The position numbers and the translations under genes are program-made. A stretch of 64,000 bases of DNA. Source: Myceligenerans indicum (GTDB lineage: Bacteria > Actinomycetota > Actinomycetes > Actinomycetales > Cellulomonadaceae). This document shows, one piece after another, positions 20,932 through 31,823 of the stretch. The first letter of the stretch is position 1. Each line of letters starts with the position of its first letter. Location of the stretch: positions 372,001 through 436,000 of the forward strand of contig NZ_JABBYC010000001.1 in the NCBI RefSeq assembly GCF_016742955.1, written 5' to 3'. The notes below the pieces were generated by a model that saw nothing but the letters and a program-made list of their open reading frames with translations, had not been told where the DNA came from and did no database searches.

Positions 20932-22179
20932 GTGACTTCTACCCATCCCGCCATGAGCATGGCGGAGCTCGATCAGATCGTTTCGACCACCGCGTCGCCG
21001 GGTTCGCGCGCGGCCATCGCGCGTCGTGTGGTCGAGCTCGCGGAGGAGCTGCGGGACGAGCTGATCGCGTTCCGGCGGGATGTGCACGCCCACCCGGAGC
21101 TCTCGCGCCGGGAGTCGCGGACCACGGCGGTCGTGGCCGAGCGCCTGCACGCCGCCGGGCTGCGCCCGCGTCTCCTGGACGGCACCGGCCTGGTCTGCGA
21201 CGTGGGTCCGGACGGCGCGGGCCCGCGAACGGCGCTGCGCGCGGATCTCGACGCACTCCCGCTGCAGGACACCAGCGGGGTCGAGTTCGCCTCCACCTCG
21301 CCGGGAGTCGCGCACGCCTGCGGTCACGACGTCCACACCACCGCGGTGCTCGGCGCCGGTCTCGTGCTGGCACGGCTCGCGGCCGAAGGGCTGCTGACCC
21401 GTGGCGTGCGGCTCTTCTTCCAGCCGGCCGAGGAGGTCATGCCCGGCGGCGCGCTGGACGTCCTCGGGACGCCGGAGCTCGACGGCGTCGAGCGCATCGC
21501 CGCGGTGCACTGCGACCCCAAGATCGACGTCGGCACGGTCGGCACGCGGATCGGCTCCATCACCTCGGCCGCGGACGCGGTCTCGGTCACGGTCTCGTCG
21601 CCCGGCGGGCACACCTCGCGCCCGCACCTGACCGGGGATGTCGTGTTCGCACTGGGGCAGGTCATCACCCAGGTCCCGGCGGCGCTGGGGCGGCGGCTCG
21701 ACCCGCGTTCCGGGGTCAACCTGACCTGGGGGACCGTGCAGGCGGGCAGCACGCCCAACGTCATCCCGTCCACCGGCACCGTCAAGGGCACGCTGCGCTG
21801 CCTGGACGTGACCGCCTGGGAGAACGCCGGAGAACTGGTACGTGATGTCGTCGAGCAGGTGGTGCGCCCGTACGACGTCAAGGTCACCGTGCACCACACC
21901 CGGGGCGTCCCGCCCGTCGACAACGACGCCGCCGAGACCACGGCCCTGGAGGAAGCGATCCGCGAGACGGTCGGCCCGGACGCGATCGTCCTGACCGAGC
22001 AGTCGATGGGCGGCGAGGACTTCGGCTGGTACCTGACCCGGGTCCGCGGGACGATGGCGCGCCTCGGCACCCGCACGCCGGGGGGCCGCACGTACGACAT
22101 CCACCAGGGCGACCTGATCGTGGACGAGCGCGCGATCGGCGTCGCGGTCCGCATGCTGGCGCAGTACGCGGCCCGCTGA
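20932..22179 (+). CDS. M20-family amidohydrolase (AmiA/AmiB, IAA-amino acid hydrolase-like)
   Basis: 415 residues. Metal motifs are seen: ACGHDVHTTAVLG (about 127-139), PAEEVMPGGA (about 165-174), VHCDPK and GGEDFGWYL near the C-terminus, with a lid domain between. Members hydrolyse N-acyl amino acids. The start GTG is placed 7 nt after TACAGT; upstream frames are not conserved. The mycobacterial homologues amiA1/amiB1 lie near deoD/pmmB. Physiological substrate unknown. Confidence 0.85.
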   Translation: MTSTHPAMSMAELDQIVSTTASPGSRAAIARRVVELAEELRDELIAFRRDVHAHPELSRRESRTTAVVAERLHAAGLRPRLLDGTGLVCDVGPDGAGPRTALRADLDALPLQDTSGVEFASTSPGVAHACGHDVHTTAVLGAGLVLARLAAEGLLTRGVRLFFQPAEEVMPGGALDVLGTPELDGVERIAAVHCDPKIDVGTVGTRIGSITSAADAVSVTVSSPGGHTSRPHLTGDVVFALGQVITQVPAALGRRLDPRSGVNLTWGTVQAGSTPNVIPSTGTVKGTLRCLDVTAWENAGELVRDVVEQVVRPYDVKVTVHHTRGVPPVDNDAAETTALEEAIRETVGPDAIVLTEQSMGGEDFGWYLTRVRGTMARLGTRTPGGRTYDIHQGDLIVDERAIGVAVRMLAQYAAR

Positions 22180-22237
22180 GCCCGTTGTGCGATGGTGGCA
22201 TGTTCCGCGCGAATCGCCTGTGTCTCGATGACGCTTC

Positions 22238-22260
22238 GGTAACGACTTGTCGTCGTAACC
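22238..22260. promoter_or_regulatory. Imperfect inverted repeat, candidate operator of the nucleoside transporter operon
   Basis: GGTAACGAC and GTCGTAACC (8 of 9 bases pair) are separated by 5 nt, about 95 nt before the lipoprotein start. A regulator is not identified, so the role is inferred from position only. Confidence 0.3.
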
Positions 22261-22352
22261 GCCTCGATACGTGAATCCCGGTGGGCGCTGGTTAATCTCG
22301 GTCCCTTACGGGGTCTGACCAAGACCCGAAGGAACCCATCGAGGAGCAACAG

Positions 22353-23429
22353 GTGAAGAAGGCTGTAGCGCTTACCGCGCTGACCGGTGCTGCGGCACTC
22401 GTACTCTCGGCCTGCGGGACCGCGCCCGAGGAGTCCGGCGGCAACGAGGCCACCACCGACTTCCTGCCGTGCATGGTGTCCGACGCGGGCGGCTTCAACG
22501 ACAAGAGCTTCAACCAGCTCAGCTTCGAGGGCCTGCAGAGCGCGGCCGCCGCCATCGGTGCGGAGACGAAGGAAGTCGAGTCCAACACGGAGAGCGACTA
22601 CCAGGGCAACGTCCAGTCGCTCGTCGACGAGGGATGCGACGCCATCGTGACCGTCGGCTTCGCGCTGTCGGCCGCCACGATCGAGTCCGCCACGGCGAAC
22701 CCCGACATCGACTACATCCTCATCGACGATCCCGCCGACGGCGACGGCGACGGTCAGGCGGACGCCGAGAACATCAAGCCCCTGCTGTACAACACCGCCG
22801 AGGCGGCGTTCCTCGCGGGCTACCTCTCGGCCGGCTACTCCGAGACCGGCAAGGTGGGGACGTTCGGCGGCATGGAGTTCCCGACCGTGACGATCTTCAT
22901 GGACGGCTTCCGGCAGGGCGTCGACTACTACAACGAGGTCAAGGACGCCGACGTCGAGGTCGTCGGCTGGAACGGCGACACCGGTTCGTTCACCGGCGGC
23001 TTCGAGGCGGACGCCACCGCCAAGAACACGGCGACGAACGTCATCGACCAGGGCGTGGACGTGCTCCTGCCGGTCGGCGGCCCGATCTACCAGTCCGCGA
23101 TCAACGCGATCGAGGACTCGGGCAAGGACATCGCGCTGATCGGCGTGGACGCGGACCTGTACGAGACCGACCCGTCGACGCAGGACATCGTGCTGACCTC
23201 GATCCTCAAGGGCATGGACGTCTCGACGTCGGAGGCCGTGCAGCAGGCCGCGGACGGCAAGTTCGACCCGACGCCGTACATCGGCACGCTCGAGAACGAC
23301 GGCGTGGGCCTGGCCCCGCTGCACAACTTCGAGGACAAGGTCGACCCGACGCTCATGGCGGAGGTCGAGTCGCTCCGCGAGTCGATCATCGGCGGCGAGG
23401 TCGAGGTGAAGTCCTACCTGTCCGAATGA
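22353..23429 (+). CDS. BMP-family nucleoside-binding lipoprotein of an ABC importer
   Basis: 358 residues. A lipoprotein signal with lipobox LSAC (Cys at about residue 21) anchors it outside the membrane. SDAGGFNDKSFNQLSFEG and GTFGGMEFPTVTIFMDGFRQ are Bmp/PnrA signatures of purine and other nucleoside receptors. GTG start with GAGGAG 8 nt upstream. It precedes the ATPase and permeases and the salvage enzymes cdd and deoA, which supports nucleoside import. Confidence 0.92.
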   Translation: MKKAVALTALTGAAALVLSACGTAPEESGGNEATTDFLPCMVSDAGGFNDKSFNQLSFEGLQSAAAAIGAETKEVESNTESDYQGNVQSLVDEGCDAIVTVGFALSAATIESATANPDIDYILIDDPADGDGDGQADAENIKPLLYNTAEAAFLAGYLSAGYSETGKVGTFGGMEFPTVTIFMDGFRQGVDYYNEVKDADVEVVGWNGDTGSFTGGFEADATAKNTATNVIDQGVDVLLPVGGPIYQSAINAIEDSGKDIALIGVDADLYETDPSTQDIVLTSILKGMDVSTSEAVQQAADGKFDPTPYIGTLENDGVGLAPLHNFEDKVDPTLMAEVESLRESIIGGEVEVKSYLSE

Positions 23430-23530
23430 CGCTCACCGCTCCGGGGCCGCGCGCGTTTGCCGCTCGCGGCCCCGGAGTGCGTCAATGAGACGGGTAGCGG
23501 CAACGACGTAGAGCTGCGGAGAGGAATGAC

Positions 23531-25047
23531 ATGCGGCTGGAGCTGCGGGGTATCACAAAGCGGTTCGGGGCGCTGGTCGCGAACGACCACATCGACCTGA
23601 CGGTCGAGCCGGGGGAGATCCACTGCCTGCTCGGTGAGAACGGCGCGGGCAAGTCGACCCTCATGAACGTGCTGTACGGGCTGTACGAGGCCGACGAGGG
23701 CGAGATCCTGCTGGACGACGAGGTCCAGCACTTCGCCGGGCCGGGCGACGCGATGGCGGCCGGTATCGGGATGGTGCACCAGCACTTCATGCTGGTGCCG
23801 GTGTTCAGCGTGGCGGAGAACGTCATGCTCGGCCACGAGCCCGGCAGCGGCGGCGTCCTCGATGTCGAGTCGGCGCGGCGGCAGGTCCGGGAGATCTCCG
23901 AGCGGTTCGGCTTCCACCTCGACCCGGACGCGCTGATCGAGGACCTGCCCGTGGGCGTGCAGCAGCGGGTAGAGATCATCAAGGCGCTGTCGCGAAACGC
24001 CGACGTCCTGGTCTTCGACGAGCCGACGGCGGTGCTCACACCCCAGGAGACCGACGAGCTCATGGCCATCATGCGCCAGCTGCGCGACTCCGGGGCCTCG
24101 ATCGTCTTCATCACCCACAAGCTCCGCGAGGTCCGCGAGGTCGCGGACCGCATCACCGTGGTGCGGCACGGCAAGGTGGTCGGAGAGGCGAGCCCGACCG
24201 CCTCGGACGCCGACCTCGCCTCGCTCATGGTGGGCCGCGCCGTCGAGCTGACCGTGCACAAGGACGAGCCCCGGTACTCCACCGGCCTGCTGCGGGTCAG
24301 CGGCCTGCAGGTCGTCGACGACGCCGGGGCCGTCGTCGTCGACGACGTGTCGTTCGAGGTGCGGGGCGGCGAGGTGCTCGCCGTCGCCGGCGTGCAGGGC
24401 AACGGCCAGACCGAGCTCACCGAGGCCCTGCTCGGCCTGCAGGACGACGTGTCGGGAAGCATCACGCTCGACGGCGAGGAGCTGACAGGTCGCAGCGTGC
24501 GCAAGGTGCTCGACCGGGGCGTCGGTTTCGTCCCGGAGGACCGCACCCACGACGGGCTGGTCGGCGAGTTCACCATCGCCGAGAACCTCATGCTCGACCG
24601 TTCCGACGGGCCGCCGTTCGTGCGCTCGGGTGCGCTCCAGCTGGCCTACCGCGACGACTTCGCCCGCTCCGCCGTGGCCGAGTACGACGTCCGCACGCTG
24701 GGGATCGACACCCCGGTGGGGCGCCTCTCCGGCGGTAACCAGCAGAAGGTCGTGCTCGCCCGCGAGCTCAAGCGGAACCTGCGCCTCTTCGTGGCGGCGC
24801 AGCCCACGCGCGGGGTCGACGTCGGCTCGATCGAGTTCATCCACAAGCAGATCGTGGCCACCCGCGACGCCGGGGTGCCGGTGGTCGTCGTCTCGACCGA
24901 ACTCGACGAGGCGACCGCCCTGGCCGACCGGATCATGGTCATGTACCGCGGACGAGTGGTGGGGATCGTGCCGTCGACGACGCCGCGCGACACCCTCGGA
25001 CTGATGATGGCGGGGATCCCGCCGGTTGAGCACGGAGGAGAGGCCGC

Positions 25048-25051
<4 letters not shown>
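23531..25051 (+). CDS. Nucleoside ABC transporter ATP-binding protein (double domain)
   Basis: 506 residues with two ATPase halves. The first has Walker A GENGAGKST (about 37-45), signature variant LPVGVQQRVEI and Walker B VLVFDEPTAVL; the second has a degenerate Walker A (GVQGNGQTEL), as usual in this family, and LSGGNQQKVVLARE. FVPEDRTHDGLV is typical of nucleoside/simple sugar transporters (YufO/NupO). AGAGGAATG places a ribosome site before the ATG. One base pattern oddity: Walker B of the second half reads VAAQPTRGVD instead of DEPTRG. Confidence 0.92.
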
Positions 25052-26373
<1,322 letters not shown>

Positions 26374-26388
<15 letters not shown>

Positions 26389-26539
26389 TCGACCATGGCG
26401 AAGCTGTGATGATGCCGGCCGACCGGGGGCGGGTGTCCCGCATGACACAGAAGGAGGCGGCATGATCGACCATGGCGAAGCTGTGATGATGCCGGCCGAC
26501 CGGGGGCGGGTGTCCCGCATGACACAGAAGGAGGCGGCA
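26374..26539 (+). repeat. 77-bp perfect tandem duplication between two permease genes
   Basis: Unit one is 26374-26450 and unit two 26451-26527, identical at all 77 positions, followed by the first 12 bases again (AAGGAGGCGGCA, 26528-26539). Each unit carries a Shine-Dalgarno sequence (AAGGAGG) and an ATG 4 nt later. The 12-bp direct repeat at the borders points to duplication by slippage or recombination. Confidence 0.98.
26385..26465 (+). CDS. Mini-ORF of repeat unit 1 (26 residues)
   Basis: Starts at ATG overlapping the upstream permease stop (ATGA) with AAGGAGG 4 nt ahead, and stops at the ATGA of the next mini-ORF. The peptide is methionine-rich (5 of 26) and ends QKEAA. Third-position GC is about 81%, lower than the flanking genes, so selection for the peptide is doubtful. 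It may act only by carrying ribosomes from one permease gene to the next. Confidence 0.4.
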
Positions 26540-26545
26540 GCATGA
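26462..26545 (+). CDS. Mini-ORF of repeat unit 2 (27 residues)
   Basis: Same peptide as the first mini-ORF plus one C-terminal Ala. Its ATG overlaps the stop of mini-ORF 1, and its stop TGA (26543-26545) overlaps the ATG of the second permease gene. It therefore completes an unbroken chain of coupled reading frames. Confidence 0.4.
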   Translation: MIDHGEAVMMPADRGRVSRMTQKEAAA

Positions 26546-27846
26546 GCGCCGCAGTCGAGGCCCCGGACATGCCGGGGACGCCGTCGGACGGTGTCGAGAA
26601 GCGTCAGGTGACGCAGGTGGGCTGGAAGGCCGCGGGCGGCCTGATCGTCATCGCCGCCCTCTTCGCCCTGCTGCTCGTGGCCGCACCGCGCGACGGCGCC
26701 ACGAAGTTCGCCCTCTCCCGCGGCTCCGACGCCCTGCAGATCCCGTTGCTGGAGATCCCGGCGATGCCGCTGGCCTGGAGCTGCCTGGTGCTGATGGCAC
26801 TCATCGCAGCCATCTCGGTGGCCCGGACGCTGGCCAACCGGACGACGTCGATCTGGGCGATCGCCGCGTTCGGCGCCCTCTTCCTGGTCGGCTTCCTCGC
26901 CTGGGCCGGCGCGGGCAGCTCCGGCACCCTGTCGATCGTGAGCCTGCTGTCCGGCTCGCTGCTGGGCGCGGTACCGCTCATCTACGGCTCGCTGAGCGGC
27001 GTCATCGGCGAGCGGTCCGGCGTCATCAACATCGCGATCGAAGGGCAGATGCTCGCGGCGGCCTTCACGGCCGCGATCGCCGGTTCGGTCACGGGATCCC
27101 CGTTCGCAGGCCTGTTCGCCGCCGTGCTGGCGGGCATGCTCGTGGCACTGGTGCTCGCACTGTTCACCGTCACCCACCGGGTCAACCAGATCATCGTCGG
27201 CGTGGTGCTGAACGTGCTGGTCCTCGGCCTGACGTCGTTCTTCTACACACAGGTGCTCGTGCCGAACGCCGCGACGCTGAACACCGCACCCCGGTTCGGC
27301 TCGTGGACCATCCCGCTGCTCAGCGACATCCCGGTGATCGGCCCCGTCCTGTTCGACCAGGCTCCGCTGATCTACCTCATGTACCTCGTGGTCGCCGGCG
27401 TGTCGTTCGCGCTCTACCGCACCCGCTGGGGGCTGCGGCTGCGGGCCGTCGGCGAGCACCCGAAGGCCGCCGACACCGTGGGCGTGAACGTCGAGCGGAC
27501 CCGCTACCTGGCGCTGCTCATCGGTGGCGCCTGCGCCGGGCTCGGCGGCGCCTTCTACACGACCGTCGCGATCGACAAGTTCGGGCTGAACATGACCGCG
27601 GGCGCGGGCTTCATCGCGCTGGCGGCCATGATCTTCGGGAAGTGGGACCCGGTGCGCGCTGCCCTGGCCGGCCTGCTGTTCGGCTTCGCGTCGAACCTGC
27701 AGAACGTGCTGAGCGTGGTCGGATCCCCGGTTCCCAGCCAGTTCATGCTGATGGTCCCGTACGTGGTGACGCTGTTCGCCGTCGCCGGGCTCGTCGGACG
27801 ATCGCGGCCACCCGCCGCGAACGGCCAGCCGTACGTGAAGGGCTGA
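26542..27846 (+). CDS. Nucleoside ABC transporter permease (YufQ/NupQ type)
   Basis: 434 residues with about 9-10 membrane helices after a 30-residue hydrophilic N-terminus. IYGSLSGVIGERSGVINIAIEGQML and GEHPKAADTVGVNV are family motifs shared with the other permease. Start ATG overlaps the stop of the second mini-ORF and has AAGGAGG 7 nt upstream, the remnant third copy of the 77-bp repeat. Partner of the upstream permease. Confidence 0.92.
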   Translation: MSAAVEAPDMPGTPSDGVEKRQVTQVGWKAAGGLIVIAALFALLLVAAPRDGATKFALSRGSDALQIPLLEIPAMPLAWSCLVLMALIAAISVARTLANRTTSIWAIAAFGALFLVGFLAWAGAGSSGTLSIVSLLSGSLLGAVPLIYGSLSGVIGERSGVINIAIEGQMLAAAFTAAIAGSVTGSPFAGLFAAVLAGMLVALVLALFTVTHRVNQIIVGVVLNVLVLGLTSFFYTQVLVPNAATLNTAPRFGSWTIPLLSDIPVIGPVLFDQAPLIYLMYLVVAGVSFALYRTRWGLRLRAVGEHPKAADTVGVNVERTRYLALLIGGACAGLGGAFYTTVAIDKFGLNMTAGAGFIALAAMIFGKWDPVRAALAGLLFGFASNLQNVLSVVGSPVPSQFMLMVPYVVTLFAVAGLVGRSRPPAANGQPYVKG

Positions 27847-27850
27847 CGCG

Positions 27851-28372
27851 ATGGGCACCACCACCGACGGCGACGGGTCGCGGGACCCGTCGTCCCCGGA
27901 CGCCGTCACCACCTCCGGCGCCGCCCACCCGGACTGGGACGCCTTGCGGGCCGCGGCCCGGGACGCGCTGCGGTTCGCGTACGCGCCGTATTCCGGCTTT
28001 CCCGTCGGCGCTGCCGCGCTGGCGGACGACGGGAGGCTCCTGACCGGCGCCAACGTCGAGAACGCGGCCTACGGCATCACGCTGTGCGCGGAGTGCTCGC
28101 TCGTGAGCGCGCTCATGATGTCCGGTGGCGGCCGCCTGACGGCGTTCACGTGCACCGACGGCACGGGGCGCCTGATCATGCCGTGCGGCCGCTGCCGCCA
28201 GCTGCTGTGGGAGCACGGCGGAGCGGACCTGCTGGTCGACACCCCGCAGGGAGTGCTGCCCATGGACCAGGTGTTGCCGCAGGCATTCGGGCCCGAGGAC
28301 CTGGCCCGGGCGCGGCGAGTGCAGGACACAGGGGGCTCCCGGACCGGGGCCCGGGGAGAGGAGCAGGCATGA
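27851..28372 (+). CDS. cdd: Cytidine deaminase
   Basis: 173 residues; converts (deoxy)cytidine to (deoxy)uridine. The zinc/active site NVENAAYGITLCAEC (about 62-76; Glu catalytic) and PCGRCRQLLWE (about 104-114) supply three Cys ligands, as in tetrameric short-form enzymes. N- and C-terminal extensions of about 25 and 30 residues are longer than usual. It follows the permease by 4 nt and overlaps deoA. Confidence 0.94.
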   Translation: MGTTTDGDGSRDPSSPDAVTTSGAAHPDWDALRAAARDALRFAYAPYSGFPVGAAALADDGRLLTGANVENAAYGITLCAECSLVSALMMSGGGRLTAFTCTDGTGRLIMPCGRCRQLLWEHGGADLLVDTPQGVLPMDQVLPQAFGPEDLARARRVQDTGGSRTGARGEEQA

Positions 28373-29676
28373 CCGAGCAGTTCGACGCGGTGGACGTGAT
28401 CCGCGCCAAGCGGGACGGCCTCGCGCTGTCCGGACCGCAGATCGACTGGGTCATCGACGCCTACACACGCGGCCTGGTCACCGACTACCAGATGTCCGCG
28501 CTCGCCATGGCGATCTTCCTGAACGGGATGTCGCGCGTCGAGGTGGCGCACTGGACCGGCGCGATGATCGCGTCCGGGGAGCGCCTGGACTTCTCCGGGC
28601 TGTCCCGGCCCACCGCCGACAAGCACTCCACCGGCGGGGTGGGCGACAAGATCACCCTGCCGCTGGCGCCGCTCGTGGCGAGCTTCGGCGTCGCGGTCCC
28701 GCAGCTGTCCGGGCGCGGCCTGGGGCACACCGGCGGCACGCTGGACAAGCTCGAGTCGATCCCCGGGTGGCGTGCCGCGCTGTCCAACGACGAGACGCTC
28801 GCCCAGCTCGAGGACGTCGGCGCCGTGATCTGTGCCGCGGGATCCGGGCTGGCGCCCGCGGACCGCAAGCTCTACGCGCTGCGCGACGTCACCGCCACCG
28901 TGGAGTCCATCCCGCTCATCGCGAGCTCGATCATGTCCAAGAAGATCGCCGAGGGCACCGGGGCGCTCGTGCTGGACGTCAAGGTGGGCTCGGGCGCGTT
29001 CATGAAGTCGCTCCCGCAGGCGCGGGAGCTCGCACGGACCATGGTGGACCTCGGCAGTGACGCGGGCGTGCACACCGTCGCGCTGCTCACCGACATGTCG
29101 GTGCCTCTCGGGCTGACCGCCGGGAACGCCCTGGAGGTGGCCGAGTCGGTGGAGGTCCTCGCCGGCGGCGGACCCGCGGACGTCGTCGAGCTGACCGTGG
29201 CTCTCGCGGTCGAGATGCTGGCGGGTGCCGGCCGTCCGGTCGGCGAGGACGAGGTGCGGGCGGCGCTCGCAGACGGCCGTGCCATGGACGTGTGGCGTCG
29301 CATGATCGCCGCGCAGGACGGCGATCCCGACGCGAAGCTCGCCGTGGCGAAGGAGACCGAGACGGTCGTGGCGGGTGCGGACGGTGTGCTGACCCGGCTC
29401 GACGCGTACGGCGTGGGCATCGCCGCCTGGCGGCTCGGCGCGGGACGTGCCCGCAAGGAGGACCCGGTGCAGGCCGCCGCCGGTGTTCAGCTGCACGCGA
29501 AGCCGGGGGACCGCGTCACGGCGGGGCAGCCCCTGATGACCCTGCACACCGACACTCCCGAGCGGTTCGCCCGTGCCCGGCAGGCGCTGGAGGGCGCATG
29601 GGAGGTGCTTCCGGGCGGCGCCGCCGGTGCCGGTGACGCCACGCCGGGGAAGCTGATTCTCGACCGTATCGCCTAG
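28369..29676 (+). CDS. deoA: Thymidine phosphorylase
   Basis: 435 residues; cleaves thymidine or deoxyuridine with phosphate to base and deoxyribose-1-phosphate. The signature SGRGLGHTGGTLDKLESIPG (about 110-129) and KHSTGGVGDK (about 85-94) are intact. ATG overlaps the cdd stop (ATGA), with GGAGAGGAG upstream. Last gene of the import/salvage operon, before the hairpin at 29787. Confidence 0.96.
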   Translation: MTEQFDAVDVIRAKRDGLALSGPQIDWVIDAYTRGLVTDYQMSALAMAIFLNGMSRVEVAHWTGAMIASGERLDFSGLSRPTADKHSTGGVGDKITLPLAPLVASFGVAVPQLSGRGLGHTGGTLDKLESIPGWRAALSNDETLAQLEDVGAVICAAGSGLAPADRKLYALRDVTATVESIPLIASSIMSKKIAEGTGALVLDVKVGSGAFMKSLPQARELARTMVDLGSDAGVHTVALLTDMSVPLGLTAGNALEVAESVEVLAGGGPADVVELTVALAVEMLAGAGRPVGEDEVRAALADGRAMDVWRRMIAAQDGDPDAKLAVAKETETVVAGADGVLTRLDAYGVGIAAWRLGAGRARKEDPVQAAAGVQLHAKPGDRVTAGQPLMTLHTDTPERFARARQALEGAWEVLPGGAAGAGDATPGKLILDRIA

Positions 29677-29786
29677 CAGGCCCGGCGACGGCCCGCCGGA
29701 GCGGCCGGACCGCGCGGCCGGACCGCCCGGCCGGAGCGCTGCCGCTCGGACGGGACGACGGGGCGCGCCCCCCACGAAGCGACAAC

Positions 29787-29810
29787 GGCCCCCGCCGCTC
29801 GGCGGGGGCC
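29787..29810. terminator. Hairpin between convergent deoA and deoC
   Basis: GGCCCCCGCC and GGCGGGGGCC form a perfect 10-bp stem with a 4-nt loop, 110 nt after deoA and 46 nt after the deoC stop. It could serve both directions; no T-run follows. Confidence 0.6.
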
Positions 29811-29856
29811 GCTGGCCGTGCGCGCAAACCCTGCGGGGTCTGCGGGGTCTGTGGGG

Positions 29857-30564
29857 TCAGTAGGCGCCCGCGTCCGACGACGCGCTCGGGGCAACGGCGC
29901 CGTCGAATCCGTCCAGCACCGTGCCCGTGCCGGACAGGCCCAGCCGCGTGGCTCCGGCGTCGACCATGCGCAGCGCCGCGTCCAGGTCGCGGATCCCGCC
30001 GGAGGCCTTGACGCCGAGGCGCCCGCCGACCGTCCTGGCCATGAGCGAGACCGCCTCCACCGAAGCCCCGCCCGTCGGGTGGAAGCCCGTGGAGGTCTTC
30101 ACGTAGTCCGCCCCGGCGGCCTCCGCCGCCTCGCAGGCGGCGACGATCTGGTCCTCCGTCAGGGCGGCGGACTCGATGATCACCTTCAGCAGGTGGCCCT
30201 GCGGCACGGCGGCCCGCACGGCCGCGATGTCGGCCCGCACGTCGTCGAACAGTCCGGCGCGCGCGGCACCGACGTCGATCACCATGTCCACCTCGTCGGC
30301 GCCGTCGGACACCGAACGTGCCGCCTCGGCCGCCTTCACCTCGCTGACGTGCTTGCCGGACGGGAAGCCGCACACCGTGGCGACCTTCAGCCGCCCGGCG
30401 GCGACCTCACGGGCGTGCGCCACGAACGTCGGGGAGACGCACACCGAGAACACCCCGAGGCGGGCGCCCTCTTCCACCAGCGCGGTCACCTCATCGGCCG
30501 TCGCCTCCGGCTTGAGCAGGGTGTGGTCGACGATCGCGGCGAGCGCCGCACGGTCCAGGGTCAT
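29857..30564 (-). CDS. deoC: Deoxyribose-phosphate aldolase
   Basis: 235 residues; splits deoxyribose-5-phosphate into glyceraldehyde-3-phosphate and acetaldehyde. The Schiff-base lysine is in VKASGGIRD and a second conserved lysine in [20 protein letters not shown] is the N-terminal motif. ATG 30564 is preferred over GTG 30582 because GGAG lies 5 nt ahead. Downstream of add on the same strand (66 nt), it completes deoxynucleoside breakdown with DeoA. Confidence 0.95.
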   Translation of the reverse strand: MTLDRAALAAIVDHTLLKPEATADEVTALVEEGARLGVFSVCVSPTFVAHAREVAAGRLKVATVCGFPSGKHVSEVKAAEAARSVSDGADEVDMVIDVGAARAGLFDDVRADIAAVRAAVPQGHLLKVIIESAALTEDQIVAACEAAEAAGADYVKTSTGFHPTGGASVEAVSLMARTVGGRLGVKASGGIRDLDAALRMVDAGATRLGLSGTGTVLDGFDGAVAPSASSDAGAY

Positions 30565-30630
30565 CGTTGCTCCGTTCCGCACCGCTCCGCGATCCCGGCC
30601 GGGCAGGTCGTACCCGGTCGGAACGCTCGG

Positions 30631-31734
30631 TCAGAGCAGTGCCCTCTCGATCTTCTGGAAGCCGGGGACGATGACCTGCTCGACCAGCGTGCGGCGCTCG
30701 TCGTGGTGCACGAACGTGCTCCAGGCGGCGGCCACGGTGACATCGAGAAGGTCGTCGAGAGTCCACCCGGCTTCGGTGTTCAGGAGCATCATCTCGCGTG
30801 TCATGGACGTGCGGGACATCAGGCGGTTGTCCGTGTTCAGCGTCACGGCGAAGTCGAGCTCCTTCAGGCGCGTGATCGGGTGGTTCGCGACGGACTCGGC
30901 GGCCCCGGTCTGGGTGTTGGACACGGGGCACACCTCCAGCGGGATCTGCTGGTCCCGCACCCAGTGGGCCACGGGGCCGAGCCGGGCCGTGTCGCGCGGT
31001 GCGCCGTGGCCGGGGAACGTGATGTCGTCGGCGATCCGTACCCCGTGCCCGAGCCGCAGCGCCTGGCCGGTGTGCAGCGCCTCGGCGACGGAGTCGACGC
31101 CGGCCGCCTCGCCCGCGTGGATGGTGACCGGCACCTGGTGGGAGGCGAGGTGCCGCCACACCTGGTCGTGGCGGCCCGGCGGGAACCCGTCCTCGGGCCC
31201 GGCGAGGTCGAAGCCGAGGACGCCGTCGCCCGCCCGAGCGATCGCGAGGTCGGCGACCTCCCTCCAGCGGTCCTCCTGCCGCATCGCGGTGAGGATCTGC
31301 CCGGCGCGGATGGTGTGGCCCTGCGCGGCGGCGTGGGCGACGCCGTCGTCGATCCCGGTCTGCACGGCTCCGACGGCCTGTGCCATCGTCAGCCCGCTCC
31401 TCAGGTGCTGCTCCGGTGCCCAGCGCAGCTCGGCGTGCACGACGCCGTCGGCCGCGAGGTCGATCACCGCCTCGCGGGCGACGCGCTCCAGGGCGTCGGC
31501 CGTCTGCATGACGGCGACGGTGTGGGTGAACGTCTCGAGGTAGCGGACCAGCGAGTGGGAGCTGGCCGCCGTCTCGAACCAGTCGGCGAGTGCGGCGGGC
31601 TCGTCGTGCGGCAGCTCGTGGCCGACGGCGTGGGCGAGCTCGCAGACGGTCTCGGGCCGCAGACCGCCGTCGAGGTGGTCGTGCAGCAAGACCTTGGGTA
31701 GCGCCCTGATCGTGTCGGCGCCGAGTTGTGTCAT
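30631..31734 (-). CDS. add: Adenosine deaminase
   Basis: 367 residues; deaminates (deoxy)adenosine. Zinc/catalytic motifs: LHDHLDGG (about 17-24), HAGEAAG (about 203-209; catalytic Glu), LRLGHGVRI and LNTDNRLMS (Asp; many enzymes have TDDP or SDDP here). The start at 31734 is set by a TAGGTT box 7 nt upstream on the minus strand. Divergent from the siderophore gene, upstream of deoC. Confidence 0.94.
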   Translation of the reverse strand: MTQLGADTIRALPKVLLHDHLDGGLRPETVCELAHAVGHELPHDEPAALADWFETAASSHSLVRYLETFTHTVAVMQTADALERVAREAVIDLAADGVVHAELRWAPEQHLRSGLTMAQAVGAVQTGIDDGVAHAAAQGHTIRAGQILTAMRQEDRWREVADLAIARAGDGVLGFDLAGPEDGFPPGRHDQVWRHLASHQVPVTIHAGEAAGVDSVAEALHTGQALRLGHGVRIADDITFPGHGAPRDTARLGPVAHWVRDQQIPLEVCPVSNTQTGAAESVANHPITRLKELDFAVTLNTDNRLMSRTSMTREMMLLNTEAGWTLDDLLDVTVAAAWSTFVHHDERRTLVEQVIVPGFQKIERALL

Positions 31735-31741
31735 GGCGTCC

Positions 31742-31747
31742 AACCTA
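31742..31747 (-). promoter_or_regulatory. -10 element of add (leaderless)
   Basis: TAGGTT on the minus strand, 7 nt before the ATG. Confidence 0.6.
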
Positions 31748-31802
31748 CCTACCCGGCAGCCGGATCGTCGGGCGGCCGCCGGCACCCCGGGCACTCAGGA
31801 AA

Positions 31803-31821
31803 GGAGGTTAGGCTTACCTCG
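31803..31821. promoter_or_regulatory. DtxR/IdeR iron box in front of the siderophore-interacting protein gene
   Basis: GGAGGTTAGGCTTACCTCG matches the consensus TTAGGTTAGGCTAACCTAA at 14 of 19 positions, including the whole central core except one base. It covers the likely -10 (TAGGCT) and ends 2 nt before the ATG, so a bound iron repressor would block transcription. Confidence 0.75.
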
Positions 31822-31823
31822 CC

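Noticed and set aside
29818..31701. Open plus-strand frame of 627 codons
   Set aside because: Antisense to deoC and add, both of which have intact active sites.
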